Assembly: GCF_014633365.1 (NCBI RefSeq)
Contig: NC_068352.1
Coordinates: 21,237,310-21,301,309, forward strand
Direction: 5' to 3'
DNA length: 64,000 nucleotides
Source of the DNA: Diospyros lotus
Lineage: Eukaryota > Streptophyta > Magnoliopsida > Ericales > Ebenaceae
Shown here piece by piece: positions 31,819 to 45,109 of this stretch. Below the pieces are notes generated by a model. The model had not been told where the DNA came from and made no database searches. It worked only from the letters and a program-made list of their open reading frames with translations. Positions within the stretch are counted from its first letter, which is position 1; the number at the start of each line of letters is the position of its first letter. Made by a program: the position numbers and the translations under genes.

Positions 31819-34343
31819 TGTAATATCCTATATTTTCGAAAGGGCTCAAGAGTAATTTTAACATGGGTCATAGGTGAAATTATCAAAAGATTTGGGACTT
31901 AAAGTATAATTTCTTACAGTTATTAGTACCGAATTGACTACAAGGAATTCCTTGGAGCTGAGATATCTAAGGAAAATGATATGGCATCGAAAGAAGTCAG
32001 ATCAGGGATAATTTTTGGTACAGCTAAAGGTAGGATTTATGACATTGAAAGAAGTCAAATCAAGGATAATTTTTGGTACAGCTAAAATACAGCTATGATT
32101 TAGGTTGAAAAATTGAATCATCGTAAGGAACTCCCGAGAAGTCAACGGAACCCTAAGGGGGCTATAGTTTTTCATAAGGATCAACCCTAAAATAGTTTTA
32201 GGATGAAACAAGGGTCCCGTGAGGGCACAAAGACAAAATCGTCCTTATCGAGTAAGTCATGAGTTATTAATTTTAAATTTTTGGTATCGTAATACAAATT
32301 GACTTGATGTTTGAGGATGTAAATGCAATTAGAAAATTGCCTAAGTAAAATAGAAATGAATTTTGGGATTTAAATGTATAATATTTCTATTATTATGGAA
32401 TAATATATAGTGATATATATGTATAACTGTGCACATGTGTGTGTGAGGCGGTCGAGATTTGTGCCGGATTTGAGGGAGAAATTTGGCAGCAAGATTTGAG
32501 GAGAGAACTCTGCAATAATTGCTGGCCAAGGCTAGATTGGGGGCCAAGTTTTCAACAATGAAGTTGCAATTACAATCATATTTTTCTTCTCTCATTTGAA
32601 GCCATGGTCAAGAGAGCAGAGAGTGAGAAAATGAGAGAGAGCTTATGTGAGATAGAGAGATTGAGAGAGAGAGGGGAGATGCTCACAAGTGACCATCCGG
32701 GGAAGGCCGAAGGCGGCCGCATCAGTGGCCTTTTCTAGCAGCCGAAGTCGACTATGGCAGACGCAAGAAGCTATTGTTTGCGGACAGTGGCGATGGCGAA
32801 GGCATGCGGTGGAGCAGGTCGATGACCAGGATGACAACTGCAGTGGAGGTGGCCGACGATAGCCATGGGCGGGCATACGCAAGCTGCTGTGCACGGCCAT
32901 AGCAAATGAAGCAGAAGAAGAAGAAGGCAGCAAGCAGGGGAGGAGTCGCAATGGCGGCTTTGTGTGGCCAACAGGTAGCAACAATGGGCGGCGATGTCAG
33001 GGACAACCGTGGTGGCCGGTGGCAGCGACGCGAAGCTGGGCCGGAGGAGCAGGCGGAGTGCACACAATGGTCGTGCACTGGAGAAGATGTAGTAAGGAAG
33101 AAGAAGGGAGAAGAAGAGAAGAAAGGAAAAAAAAGAAACAAAAGAAAAGAAAAGGAAAAGGAAAAAAAAAAGTAAAATAAAATAGAAAAAGAAAAAGGAA
33201 AAATGTGAAAAAATAGGAAAAATTTTCAAAAAATTCTAGGAATTAATTTGGGGTTAGAGGAGCATGCCCAGAGCCATGAAATTGAACGGGCACGCGTTTC
33301 AAGGTTAAGGCATGCATACTGAGGTAGACTAAGAGGCTAAGTTAAAATGAGTAAATTTTTTTAGAAAATTTCATAAAATCAGGAAAGTTATTTTATGAAT
33401 GTTTATAGAGAAATATTTAAGAAATAATTAGTTTGGATTTATTGAGGAAAAATAGAAAGAAATAAAGGAAAATTATGAGAAATTTAAGAAAAATATGATA
33501 TTGATATCCTTGAATAAATATGATAGTCAGAGTACGTTGAGGATCTGAATTGAGTACTTTAGAAGCTTGACATGAGAATCAAGATGTTATGAGATGAGTT
33601 CGAGGCAAGTGGTTCAACCCAAAACCCAATTTTATGTAAATGGTTTTATCATGTTGTCATACCTTGATGTGAATATGTCGTGTAGATTGTATTTATATGC
33701 TATGATGAAATGTGCATACATTCATAATGATGTTATTGATCATGCATTGCATAGGGTTTGGGATTATGAACTGTCACCGTTGCTTTACCAAAGGTGCACC
33801 GATACACCCCAGCCTGGTAAATAAGCTGTAAAAATGGGGAGCCATAGTTGGTTGTGGTCAACTCAAACTAGAAATGACTGATGACATTTTGCATTTTGCA
33901 TCCATGCATGAAACATGTTTATTATTCCCTTACTTAGATGATTCATCATCTAACTTGGGCTTTGCCCATAGAATATTTAAACGTTTCAGATGGAGATTGT
34001 AGTAGAAACAAGGATGAATAAAGCATGAAATGACACTTAGCAATGTGCATGATGTAATGATTGAATATTATGTAGCTCATATATTTAAGTTCTGCTACTT
34101 TGAATTCTAAATGTTTTGAGGAATGATGATGTATAACTTTATTTATGATTAATGTTAAAGTTAAGGTTCAATTCTAGCTTCGCCATTTGATATTTAAGAT
34201 CATTCTCTTTCGAGATAGACGTATGAAAATTTTGGAATGGATATGAGTAATTATTTGGTTTAGTCATAGTTTTAAAAAGAAAAAAATATATTATTCTAGA
34301 ATTATCCTAAATTATACCACGCTCGAGAAAGTGAGGTGTTACA
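31819..34343 (+). mobile_element. Solo LTR, chromovirus type
   Basis: A 2525-bp unit starting TGTAATATCC and ending GAGGTGTTACA, with a perfect TSD ataga (31814-31818 and 34344-34348). Gag of the Athila-like host continues on both sides. Contains a GC-rich and GA-rich block (32690-33180) that produces long ORFs on both strands with no domain, and a short stem-loop TGGGC-TTT-GCCCA at 33956-33968 at the place where related LTRs have TGAGYC-type stem-loops. Confidence 0.9.
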
Positions 34344-34348
34344 ATAGA

Positions 34349-34848
34349 CCTTGAGCGAGAGTGAGCCTGGTGAGTTTCCAACCCAACCCAATCAAAATTC
34401 TATAGGTCAATGTCTTGGGGAGGAATTTTCGTCTAGTGATACCATAGGTCATGACCCGGTCCAGCTTACACCCAACCCTAGGAGTGATGAACCATTTAAG
34501 ACACGTGAAGACCCTGGGACGGAACAAGCCATTATTGAAGAAAAATTGGACCAAAATGAATCAAGTTTAGAAGAAGCTCTGGAGGAAGAAAATGATAGAA
34601 ACCAAGAGGAAACATGTAAAGATATCATAAATCTATCTAAACTTGAGCCTAAATATATGTCCCTTAGGCTAGTCTATCTAGAGAGGGATAGCATAAAAAC
34701 AGACATGTCCGAGGTGTTTAAAGGAGTGAGAATTAACATTTCACATTTAAATTTAATAAAACAAACAACTTCGATTTATGAGTTTTCAAAAGATGTCTGT
34801 GCTTTAATTAGAAAAATCAATTTAAATCTTTTTGAAAACAATTTTTAA
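34349..34848 (+). pseudogene. Athila-like gag-pol linker region
   Basis: Open frame of 165 residues, acidic and Glu-rich for the first 110, then PKYMSLRLVYLERDS and VFKGVRINISHLNLIKQTTS (about residues 125-145), which matches the block just before protease in Athila polyproteins (family pattern FKKVxINIPLLDAIKQ). The frame ends at 34848 and protease never follows. In the original element this continued the gag that stops at 31816. Confidence 0.6.
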
Positions 34849-35131
34849 GTGGTACTCACAATCAGTGCTTAATGTTTTGATTCGAGGCGTGACCACTTAT
34901 TTGATTCTGAATTGGAAAAAGCAAAAAAAAAATAACATAATGCAAAAATAATAATAAGTATTCTTCCTATCTGCTACAAGTGGTTTCTTATTTTTGTGTT
35001 ACTAACAAGGAAGAAAACAATTCTACTACATGGGAGTCATTTTATACTGTGAAGTGTATCAGGTATTCTCCACCATTATCTTTTTTATTATGTAAAAATT
35101 CAAGTTTTTTTTGGGGGGCGGGAAATTATCA
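34849..35131 (+). other. Athila-like element, non-coding part left of the CACTA insertion
   Basis: AT-rich with A runs. No domain or RNA gene is seen. The last three bases (tca) are the CACTA target duplication. Confidence 0.4.
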
Positions 35132-35149
35132 CACTACAAGAAAAATAGT

Positions 35150-35640
35150 TTTTAGCGATGGAATTTAGTGACGGAATTATTCTGTCACTAATTAGCGACA
35201 AATAGCGATGGATATTCCGTTACTAATATTTTTAATATTTTTTTAATTTAGCGACGAAATTAGCAACGGAAAAACCCATTACTAAATTTAGAAATGGAAA
35301 CCCCGTCACTAAAAAAAGAAAAAAATTAAATAAAAAAATTTAAAATTTAATGACGGGTTATACCCTTTGCTAAAAAAGAAAAAAAATAAAAAAAATTCAA
35401 AATTTAGCGACGAGTGTACCCGTTGCTAAAAAAAATAAATAAATAAATTAAACAATTCAAAATTTAGCAATGGGGTTATATCTGTCGCTAAAAAAGTAAA
35501 AAATTAAATAAAAAAAATTCAAAATTTAATGACGGGGTTATACCCATCGCTAAAAAAGAAAAAAAAATTAAATAAAAAATTTCAAAATTTAGCGAAGAGT
35601 TATACTCGTCGCTAAAAAAGAAAAAAATTAAATAAATATT
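35150..35640. repeat. CACTA subterminal tandem repeats
   Basis: About seven loosely conserved units of 55-65 bp, each an A-rich stretch plus AAAATTTAGCGACGGGT and a GTCGCTAAA-type partner. Such repeats are where CACTA transposase binds in known elements. Many CpG bases have changed to TG or CA. Confidence 0.85.
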
Positions 35641-35914
35641 AAAATTAGTAATGAAATAAAATTTATAAACTTCTATTTGAATTAGTAATGAAATAAAATT
35701 AATAAATATTAAAATTAAAATTAAAATTAATATTCATTTTTGGAGCTAACATTGATATTAAAATTAATATTCCATTAAATAAGTTTGGAAAATTTTGGAC
35801 TATAAATATAATTCTGGAAAGTTTAGAAAAAAGTATTATAAATATAATTTATACACTTTAATTGTCAAGGAGGCTTCCAAATCGACTGGCTTGTACGCAC
35901 GCATATAGGTGCTT

Positions 35915-37709
35915 TGTAGCATCCCAGAATTTTGGAGACAAATATCAATTATTAATTCTAATATTTGAGGTTATTATTGAATATTTGAAAATTTCAGAAA
36001 AAATATTTATTTATGATGTGTTGGGGAAATGGAAAGAAAAAATAATAATTTATGTCGTTGTGTAGAAATGGGCAATTAGGGCAATTAATTATTTTACGTG
36101 GGATTCCCAAAAGTTTCGGAATGCTAACGTAATTATTAAAAAGGGTGTAAGTGTTGTTTCTGAAAGTGTTAGGGCGCTAGTGTAATTTCGAGAAAAGGCC
36201 GTGAGGTCTCTTTATAATTAAATAAAGTGGGATATTAATTAAGGAAGGCAGCAGCTCGGGTGGCACGCGCGCGTGAGGTGGTGGCTAAGGTCTCAAGTTC
36301 AAATTGTAGGCGTAGGAGGGAGGAAAATGCTAATTTTTTAGCAAAAAAGGGCCCCAAAACAGTGTCATTTTGGGGCCGAGTTCGCGCACACACTAGGTGC
36401 GCGACATGCGCGTTGTCGCATGCCCATACGATGTCATACCGCACCACGCAGGGCCCTGCGTGGCCCTACTGTGCGCCAAGTGGCTACCAGCCGCTACCAA
36501 GTGTCGTCCAGCCACTGTCGCTTGTCCAAGCAACCCCACCACGTGTCCAAACACCCTTTTTTCCACCAGAATTTGATACCTTTTTCCCCTACGTTATTTC
36601 TACATTTCCCTTACCCATGGCCCTATAAATAGATGACTAAGGCTTGAGGAAAAATGAGAGTTTTTGAGAGATTTGAAGATTTTGGGTGGCGTGAGAATTG
36701 TAGTTGTGGCGCCGGCGACCTCGGTATATTACGAAGGTTAAGGGAAACTATTTAAGACAAGTTCTTATTCCTATTTTGGCAAGTTCTTTTCCTGTTGTTG
36801 CAAGTTCATGTTTCTTAATTCCCTAATTTTGTAAGTCATTTTCCCATTTTACAAGTAATTTCCCTTTTTTAGTAAATTATTTTATGGTTCTCATTTATAC
36901 CTCCTGAGTCTCAAATAGGGTTTTCAATCACCCTATATTTCTTTGGGAATGATGCTTTATTGAGAATATGCAAGGGTTTGATGTTGTCTTGCATGAATGT
37001 TGCCCTATTATGCATATTGCTTCGTTAATCGCATGTTAGTTATATATGAGAAGTTATTACAAATATAATGTTATGATGATGCATGAAGCATGTGCATGAA
37101 AATTACTTTTAAAAATAGGTAAAGGCTTCATGATGCGCGCAGCAGACAAGTATGCAAGATATATCCGCAAAGAAAGCTTTGGCTCAATGATTGGACTTCG
37201 ATCTCAGGTTTATGATATGGACTTCGGTCCCAAGGTTTTGGACTTCGATCCCATGGTTATGTTTTTAAATAAAAGATTGCATATGAGCATGATTGCATTT
37301 TACATCATGTTATCATGAAGAGTGGTAAAGAGCGATGGTATGAATGCTATAAATGTTATTCATGATCCTTATTATTTCTCATTACTTATAAGTCTCATGC
37401 TCCCTTTCTTTCAGTTATACTTGCTAAGCCTTGTGGCTCATATTTGCTTGCATCATTCCAGGTTAAAGAGGGGAAAGTTCAAGGTCAAGTTTAGTGGTAT
37501 TAGATCCTTGCCGATATCGTGTATGGGGCTCTCTTGACCTAAAAGATCCTTGGAGATGAGTGTGGATAGGGGCTTAGATGGGGTGTTTTGTTAGATTTGT
37601 TTAGCTGATGCTACGGCATGTATGTACTAGCCCCTGTGTTGGTGTATTTTTAATTAGTTTGCTTTCCCTGTTGTAAATAAAAATTGAGGTGAAATTTTTG
37701 GCCGTTACA
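35915..37709 (+). mobile_element. Solo LTR related to the 6364-12287 family, inside the CACTA element
   Basis: A 1795-bp unit TGTAGCATCCC...GGCCGTTACA with a perfect TSD tgctt (35910-35914 and 37710-37714). Both ends match the reverse complement of the LTRs at 6364-12287 (CCCAGAATTTTGGAGACAAA at the start, GGTGAAATTTTTGGCC at the end), but it is about 1 kb shorter. The stem-loop TAAGCC-TTGT-GGCTCA is at 37425-37440, followed by CATCATTCCAGGTTAA. Confidence 0.93.
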
Positions 37710-38007
37710 TGCTTGGTCATTGGAGGTTGGGGGTTCGATTCCAAGGTGCAGCACTTGGGATTATTACTAGGATAATAATCCCAGCGCACGTGTTAGGGTG
37801 AGCGCGTATTAATTTTGTGCACATGCACTAAATTTATTCATCGCTGATTAGTGACGGGTATAACCCGTCGCAAAATTTTAGCGATGCCCTTTTTAGCAAT
37901 GAAAATGTACCCATCACTAAATATGTCGCTAAAAAATTTAGCGACGGATTTTGATGTTTTAGCGATGGAATTTTTCGTCGCTAAAATGTTGATTTTTTGT
38001 AGTGTCA

Positions 38008-39660
38008 TATAAAGGCAGATTGATTCAGTTTATGTTAGTATCGCACTTTGTTTCGTTTTAAATTTTTTTATTGCTTGTGTTCGTTCAATTTCGTGCTTTT
38101 TGATTTTTATGTTTTGTTAAAAAAAATTGAAAAATGAAAATTTTCGGGGATCATTTGCTTTAATACCCCTGCATGTCCTGAATTGGTTACGATTAACTAT
38201 TTGAGAATCAATGTGCTCTAATAATGTTAGTCTTATCGCATTAGATTTTTATGTTTTTAGTCAATTTGAGTTTGCAATCTGTTGCATGGATGGTTTGATT
38301 TCTTATTTAAAAACATAAATGTATAGGATTTAGAATGAGTGATCTGCATGCATAAATTGTTCTTTGATTAGAAATTTGTATATAAGTCATGAAATCTAAA
38401 GAGATGGTGATTAATTGATTAATGCACTACATGAATCCTCAACTTAAGTGGAGATTGTTATCTAGTGTGAGCAATTTGAGCCTATTAACGTTCTTTCTAA
38501 GTGAATTAGTGCTTACTCTAGTTGTTGTTTTTCTTGCTTCTTATGTTTTTCAATAGTTTTAATACATTACTTTGCATTGAATGCCAAAAATGTCAATGAA
38601 AGATTTAAACTAGTCTTAAATTCTAAATTTGATGACTGAATGAAAGTGTGTCAATAGAATATGACAGTCGGATTCTTTTGTTAAAATTTTGAGCCTGTTA
38701 ATCTATTTCTTTTTTTATTATTTTCTTGTTAGCCCCATTGAGCCAATTAAATTATTTCATTTCATTTATCTTCATCTAACCCCTTAACCCTGAAAATTTT
38801 TGCCCTACCTAATGTGTTCGGGAAATAGTCTTAGCACAATAAATCAAAAAAAAAAAAAAATACTGATATTTGTACATTTCAAGTCAAAATAGCATTCAAA
38901 AATAAACTCTCTCAACTACTTCAGCCAAACTTTGGCGCAGTAATTCAATAAAAATGTTGAGGAGATTATATATAATTGTGTGTTAAATTTTTGAAAAAAA
39001 AAAAGAAAGAAAGAGTAGATTCTTCTGGTCAAAATAGGTTTATTTGCTTAGATAGTTAACTTCTCAGCACACATTTCTTGTTGTATCTTTTATCCATTCT
39101 TTGTTAACTCATCCACCTTTAAGCCCATTACAACCTATATGCAATCTCTCTAGATTCTATAATACATAGAAGCTTGGGATTTTAAATTTTAGAGTTAGAA
39201 TTTTGTTTAAATTCTGAAGTTGTGCATTTATGCATTATTCCGATCATGAAGCTATGTCAAAGTCCATTTTCTTTCGTATTATTCTGTTTTTCATTTTTGG
39301 ATGACACCAATTTGAAAGTTGCTTATATTTAATTTTATTACGGTGCATTTCCAAGATTAACCATGAGGGATCATTTTTCATTGGAGAGTATGTCCAGGAG
39401 AATTGAAGTCAAAGTTTAGAGGTTGTAATGTGGTTGTGTTAATTAATTTGATTATTTTTTCTGTGATTGAGTGTCTTTTGATGAAAATTTAACAAGGAAT
39501 GCTCGATGGCGTGTAAAAGTATCTTATTCTTGTTTTTATAAATTTTAGTTTCAAATTTGAAATCTATATATTAATGTTGATATTGTGAATAAAAATTAGC
39601 CAGCATGAAATCTAATTGCTATGGACTAGCAATGTTCAAGTTGGGGATGTGATTTGTGGG
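38008..39660 (+). other. Athila-like element, 3' non-coding region and PPT
   Basis: AT-rich with no coding signal. The end ACTAGCAATGTTCAAGTTGG then GGATG (about 39626-39649) resembles the polypurine region before the 3' LTR in Athila elements. The LTR itself is lost or too diverged. Confidence 0.45.
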
Positions 39661-41114
39661 TGTATATATATAGGGAAATTCTATTCGCAACCACGATTTT
39701 ACTCTCTGCAGCCACTTTTCAATATACCTAAAATAACCTCAAGAAAAAATTCAATTTTACCCTTCATCTTCAATACTCAACCACCTGACATCATAGTTTC
39801 TTCTACTAGCAAACTCTGTAATTTTCTCTCACCTGTCGTCTATAGCAATTGCTTATTATTTCATACCCACCATCGAAAATTGAAAATCTATTTTCTCCTC
39901 AAAGTCACTTATTCCTCTTATTTCACACACATCATTACTCAGCCCATTTCTCTTAGAATATCAGCGAGTCGAAGTTAGCCATGGATTATTACACTCAAAT
40001 GTTTACAACGAATTAGGGAGAGTTTGACAAAGAAGATAACTACTCAAAAAAAATAACATCACACACAAGTAAATCTAAATCTTGTATGTATTATTGTGTG
40101 TTTCTAAGGGTTTGGGAAGTTGGAAATTCCAAAGAATCCCTGATTTTTTGAATTAGTGTGTAAGTAAATATTGTAGTATTAGTGGATTTTTCGAATTCCA
40201 GAATTCAAGAAACGCATGTATTTCCGAATCCCCCAGCCGCCACCGCGACCATCGCCGCCTCTGCCACTGCTTTTGACATTAGATTACACGATAAAATTTA
40301 TTTTCATTTAACAATTTTTATCATAATATTCCAAATGCTATCAAATAAAAATATAATATTTCAAATAGCAACAAAGATTTAACACAAGATTTTTTGGCAT
40401 TTTATTTAATTTTCATTCGACATCTTTGATCAAATAGAAATATAATAAATCAAATGTCATCAAGAAATTTATAACAATATATTGACATTAATTTGAAAAG
40501 ATTATTATTATACTTAATTTATCACATAAAAATAATTTGAAACACCAAATTAACAAAATAACTTCATCATCAAAAACAATTATTTTTCACCATTAAAATG
40601 TAATTGGATTTTTGTCATTAAAATTATATTAAAAGCAAAAACATCAAATATCAAGAACATACATGGTTTTTGTCTTTGAAAGATTTTGCTTCATTTATCA
40701 ATTATTCAAAACCAATTTGTAAAAACTATTTAGAAGATTCTTTTAAAATTTAATAATTGTTTGTGCAAATCTCCATCTATAGAAAATTTTAGATTATTTG
40801 GTTTTCATTTTCACAAAGGTACCTAAAATTTGATTTTTGTTTGAAAACCATAACATTGACTTATGACTTGGGATATAAATCAATTTATTTTTCATCATCA
40901 AAACTAAACACAAGAGTAAAATATTAGAAAGAATTTTCAATCTTTGAATTCCATCTCTTAGATGTATTTCGAAACGGAAAATTTCCACTAAGTAGGGAAA
41001 CAGAGATGAAAATTATCTGTCTTTGATTTAGAGACGAATTATGTTTGTCTCTATTTTGAATAAATAGGGAATTAGAGACAGATCTAATTCCTTGATCTCT
41101 AATGCTAATATATA
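39661..41114. other. Unassigned AT-rich region
   Basis: Starts with GGGAAATTCTATTCGCAACC after a TATA run, perhaps a transposon end, but no matching inverted end is visible. Near 41020-41100 are GAGACGAATTA and TGTCTCT inverted motifs like CACTA subterminal repeats. The ORF at 39616-39978 and others show no domain. The region ends at the Helitron insertion site (A/T at 41114/41115). Confidence 0.3.
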
Positions 41115-41115
41115 T

Positions 41116-44100
41116 CTATATAATAAAACACAATGGTTTTTGAAAATGTCTCACTTTTGAGACATTTGAATGGATGGGATCATTTTTAATGTATTTGATG
41201 GTTGAGATTAAAGCATTTCCCGCCCAATAATCCTTCTCCAATTTGCAGCGGCTCAATGGCTGGCTGATTGATGGACTCTTTCAGTCACTGCCACCCGCCG
41301 TCTCACTCCTTTCTCTTTCTCTCACTCACTACCTCTCTCTCTCTTTTTCCCTCTGTCCATCGCCTCCTGGCCGCTGCGCATGAACCTTCATTCACTGTGT
41401 ATCTCTTCATTGTATATCTCTATCCCTTTTAGTCTGCCGTCGCGCATGAAGCTCTAAGTCATTGCTCAAAGGCACGGTATGTATATAGTCACTGAGTGTA
41501 TAGTCACTGTGTGTATGGCAAAGAAAAACACACACACCCACACCCAAACAAACACACCCGTATGTATCTGTGTGTATGGCAGCCATTTGGTTGTTTTCAG
41601 AGAGGTTCATTCATAGGCACGGTAGACACTATTTGCTATATATACACTCACATATATAGTCATTGTTTGCTATATAGTCACTGTTTGTTTATATATACAC
41701 TCACATATATAGATTAAAGAAGGTTGCTGATCTTCATTATCTCTGTGTGTATGAAGCTCTAAGTCGCGACTGTGTGTATGTATATAGATTCCTGTAGTTT
41801 TATAAGTATTTGATGTATTCGTAAATATTTATATAAATAAATTGCCATTTGGTCTCAAGTAGGTGGAGAGCGCAGTGGTTTCTGGGTCTCTGTCTCTCTC
41901 TCCTTATTTTCTCCGTGCGTCCAAGACTACGTGGTGAGTCTACTGCAAATTTTGTGCCTTTATGCATTTTCCTTCGGTGCAGTTGCATATATATATTATA
42001 AAGATTAAAGAAGCACAGTGTGTCTTCTTCCTTGAGGCAGTGAGCCCAGGCAAAACATATTATAAAGATTATAGTTTTAATTATTAAGGCTTGGCTTCAC
42101 CATTTAGCCGGAAGCACAGTGTGTGTCTTCACCATTCAGCCGCAACAACCGAATTTGCAACAACCGAATCTGCAGCCTCATCTTCCTTGCCCGCCACCGT
42201 ATCCTCCCCAGCCTCTTCCGTTGTCGAATCCGCCGGGGCCATGGAAACCCACCTCTGTATCCTATTTCATAACCATGTTGGAAGCCCTTTGTATATGCAG
42301 TACTTTCCTCACCTACCACCACTTCAAATATTATGGAACTACTTCAAAAAAGTAATTAATTGTTTATCGGACGCAAAAACGTGAATTGAATTGACCAAAA
42401 ACGTTAGTTTGTTTTTGAAAGAATTTCATATTGGAATATATATTAAGGTGAGTGGTAACCGCTCATTTTTTATGTTTTAATTAATTAGTTTGTTTTTGAA
42501 AGAATGAAAATTGCATTAAATTTTCTTTTAAAAACAAAAAATTAAATAAAGAACTAAAAAACCATCGCTTTAACTTTCTCTTCAATCTCCTAATTAGCTT
42601 GAATTAGATAACTAACATCATAGATTGTGCTTTTTAACCTAAGTTGTACGAAAACATAAACGAAAAACAAATATAATATGAAACAAAAACGAAAAAATTT
42701 ATTTTTTTAAAAAATAAAAATATTGGGAAAATGTGTAAATAAAAAAATATATCTTTTTGTAAATGTAATTTTTAATATAAAAAATAGTTATTCAATCTAA
42801 AAATAAACATAAATTCTATAATACATCCAAACAAATTTTTAAAAAAATTAAAAATTTTGAATTAGAAATAAAAAAAATTTCATCCCTATTGGTCATAAAA
42901 AATTTCTAAAATTGTAAAACTAACCCAAAAACTTTTCAAAAACATTAAAACGACTCCCCAAAAAATTTCCAAACATCATAACTTCTAACTAGAAAGGTTT
43001 GGCAATGAGCTCACCTTTGCTCTCTTCTTTAGATGCATGATGATCAGATTCCACTAAGGAAGTGACAAGAAGGAGAGCAAACCACTTTGTACTTCATTCT
43101 CCTCAACAAGAACCAAACTGTAGTCTGTAAATTAATTTCAAGAAGAAAGATTTGATTTGGGATCGATATGTATATGAGAAAGCTACAGATTGAGTTCAGT
43201 ATTTATAGGACATAACTTGTGTATGTATATTTAGTGTGTGCGCATGCAACTGTTGTATATTATAAAATGCGTATATTGTTGTGTGTGTATACGCGTTGTA
43301 GCAACATTACTTGCATTAGATATTTATTTCTCTATGTGTGTATACGCACTATATATTTTTAGTCATTCAATCGCAGCCACTATCAAAGCATGATGAAAGA
43401 GGTCTTCATTGAGGGTAATTAAATCTCATTGGAAACAAAGATTGGGACTAAAAACATAACAGTCCATTATTAAGCATAGGGAATTAAATCTCATGTATGT
43501 GTCTGTAATATTTTGTACATTTTATATGTATTTTGTGCATTTTGTATGAATGGGTGTGTTGTACTCTAAAGGCATTTTGTATGTATTTTTACAGTGGCCC
43601 AACACAGGGCCTGTCACTACTTGGGCTGCCCAACTCGCTTGGGCTTGGCGGAGCCCAACACAATCATGTAAAAATAAATTTATAATTATTTAAAATTATA
43701 AATATAATTATTTTACAATATATTATTAATTTTACATTAAATACGAATTCATAATAATTATATTTAAAATTATTAATAATTTGTAAAATGAAATTAAAAA
43801 TTAAGAATTTAGGTAGTAGGGCCATTTGATCTAATTCAATTAAAATGAATGAAAGTTGTTTAATTAACTACTTTGGTCAGAGGTATTAAATTTCATCTCA
43901 TCCATTCATATATATTTCCATGTAATATAGCTTTAGTTTTAAAATGAATGAAAGGTGTTTCAGTGTCATGTGTATTTGTATTAATTTAAATAATAAATTA
44001 AATTTAAATTGTAAAATTTGTAATTTGTAATTTTTGTCATTTTTAATTGTAATTTGTAATTGTAAAAATTGTAATTTGTAATTTGTAATTGTAAAAATTA

Positions 44101-45100
44101 TAAATTGTAATTTTTGTCATCTTTCTAGAGAAAGGAAACTTCATATTGGAAGCACCAAAAAATATAACAAAAGAAAAAAAAAAAACATTAGGATATTGGG
44201 TACACTTTTATTCAAACATTTATTTCTAACATTGGGTGCAATTGAGTTGGACCCAAATATACATTTTTATCTTTTAAAAATTTTATGGGACGAAAAAGAG
44301 TTGGATCCAATTATACAATTTTATGTAGGTCCCATACTTATAACTTTATAAGAACCAGGTGTTAATGAGTTAACATTCTTTTCTCTTAATGTTTTATAAT
44401 AAAAAATAAATAAATTAAATTAAAAAAATGTTCTACAATCTGAACAAATTAAATTAAAATTTAAATATCAAATAATACATACTGGTTAGACCCAGTTATT
44501 GTATACAATTTTATTTTTTTCATAAGTTGGACCCAAATATATGTGTTTATTTTTTTATAACTCATTTGAGTTTCTCTAAAAAAAAATTATAACTCATTTG
44601 AGATAACCCGTGCTTAAAGTAAAAAATTATAACTCATAGGAGTAGTATATATAAATTATAACTCATTGAGAATTGTAAATTTGAATTAAACAATTACAAA
44701 AAGTCTCTTCATGGAATAAAAGTGAAAATTTCAAGCCAAAAATCAAGCAAATCCTCTATCAAGATCCAATTTGCCCGAAAGCCCATTTAACCCAACATCA
44801 ATGGTAATTTCATGTAACGGAACATAATAAATGCTATTTTATTTTTATTTTTATAAAAAATTATTGAGTGTAAAAAATCAGGGTCGTCATCTTCCTTAAT
44901 TTTGCTTTCCAATTATTCCTCTTAGACTTTCCAAGTGATAATTATTCATACCAGGATTTCATTTTGGTTTTAATTTTATCATTTTAATGTGATTGTTAAA
45001 ATACATCTATTCTAAACATTGGGTTGGCCTTTTATCTATGGCAGTTATTTATTTAAATAAAATATTTAATTTTATTATCTGATTTGGTAGCAACTAATTT
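41116..45100 (+). other. Helitron 5' non-coding part, possible captured sequence
   Basis: Begins with a short CT-rich stretch (41280-41350) and AC/GT-rich microsatellites (41490-41700), then becomes very AT-rich (42450-45050). 42091-42384 is open in several frames, one Pro/Gln-rich (QPQQPNLQQPNLQPHLP) and a minus-strand one with GYEIGYRGGFPWPRR; I recognise neither. It may be a captured host exon, since Helitrons often carry gene fragments, but there is no match I can name. Confidence 0.4.
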
Positions 45101-45109
45101 GTTTTTTAG

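Larger units (their letters stand above)
35132..38004. mobile_element. Non-autonomous CACTA (En/Spm-type) transposon
   Basis: The left end is CACTACAAGAAAAATAG, the canonical plant CACTA terminus; the right end is its inverse, ATTTTTTGTAGTG. The 3-bp TSD tca is perfect (35129-35131 and 38005-38007). Subterminal repeats of TTTAGCGACGG type occur at both ends (35150-35640; 37840-37990). No transposase is present: without the inner solo LTR (35915-37709) the element is only about 1.1 kb. Confidence 0.95.
30648..39660 (+). mobile_element. Athila-like Gypsy element lacking pol, with nested insertions
   Basis: The left LTR (30648-30840) is followed by an Athila-type primer site (30847-30863), gag pieces (30989-31816 and 34349-34848), then non-coding sequence (34849-35128, 38008-39635) and a PPT-like GTTCAAGTTGGGGATG at about 39634-39649, as in Athila elements. 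No protease, RT or integrase is visible, so it is a pol-less derivative. The right LTR is not recognisable beyond a possible TGATTTGTG at 39650. The 5 bp before the left LTR (catgg) were not found again downstream, so the right limit is uncertain. Insertions: solo LTR 31819-34343 and CACTA 35132-38004. Confidence 0.6.

Noticed and set aside
32643..33229. Long overlapping ORFs on both strands (up to 152 aa)
   Set aside because: They lie in a GC-rich then GA-rich stretch inside a solo LTR. Amino-acid runs (Ser/Phe, Lys/Glu) follow the base composition, and no domain is present.
39616..39978. 120-aa ORF as a possible host gene
   Set aside because: It begins within the polypurine region of the Athila-like element and has no recognisable motif or splice context.
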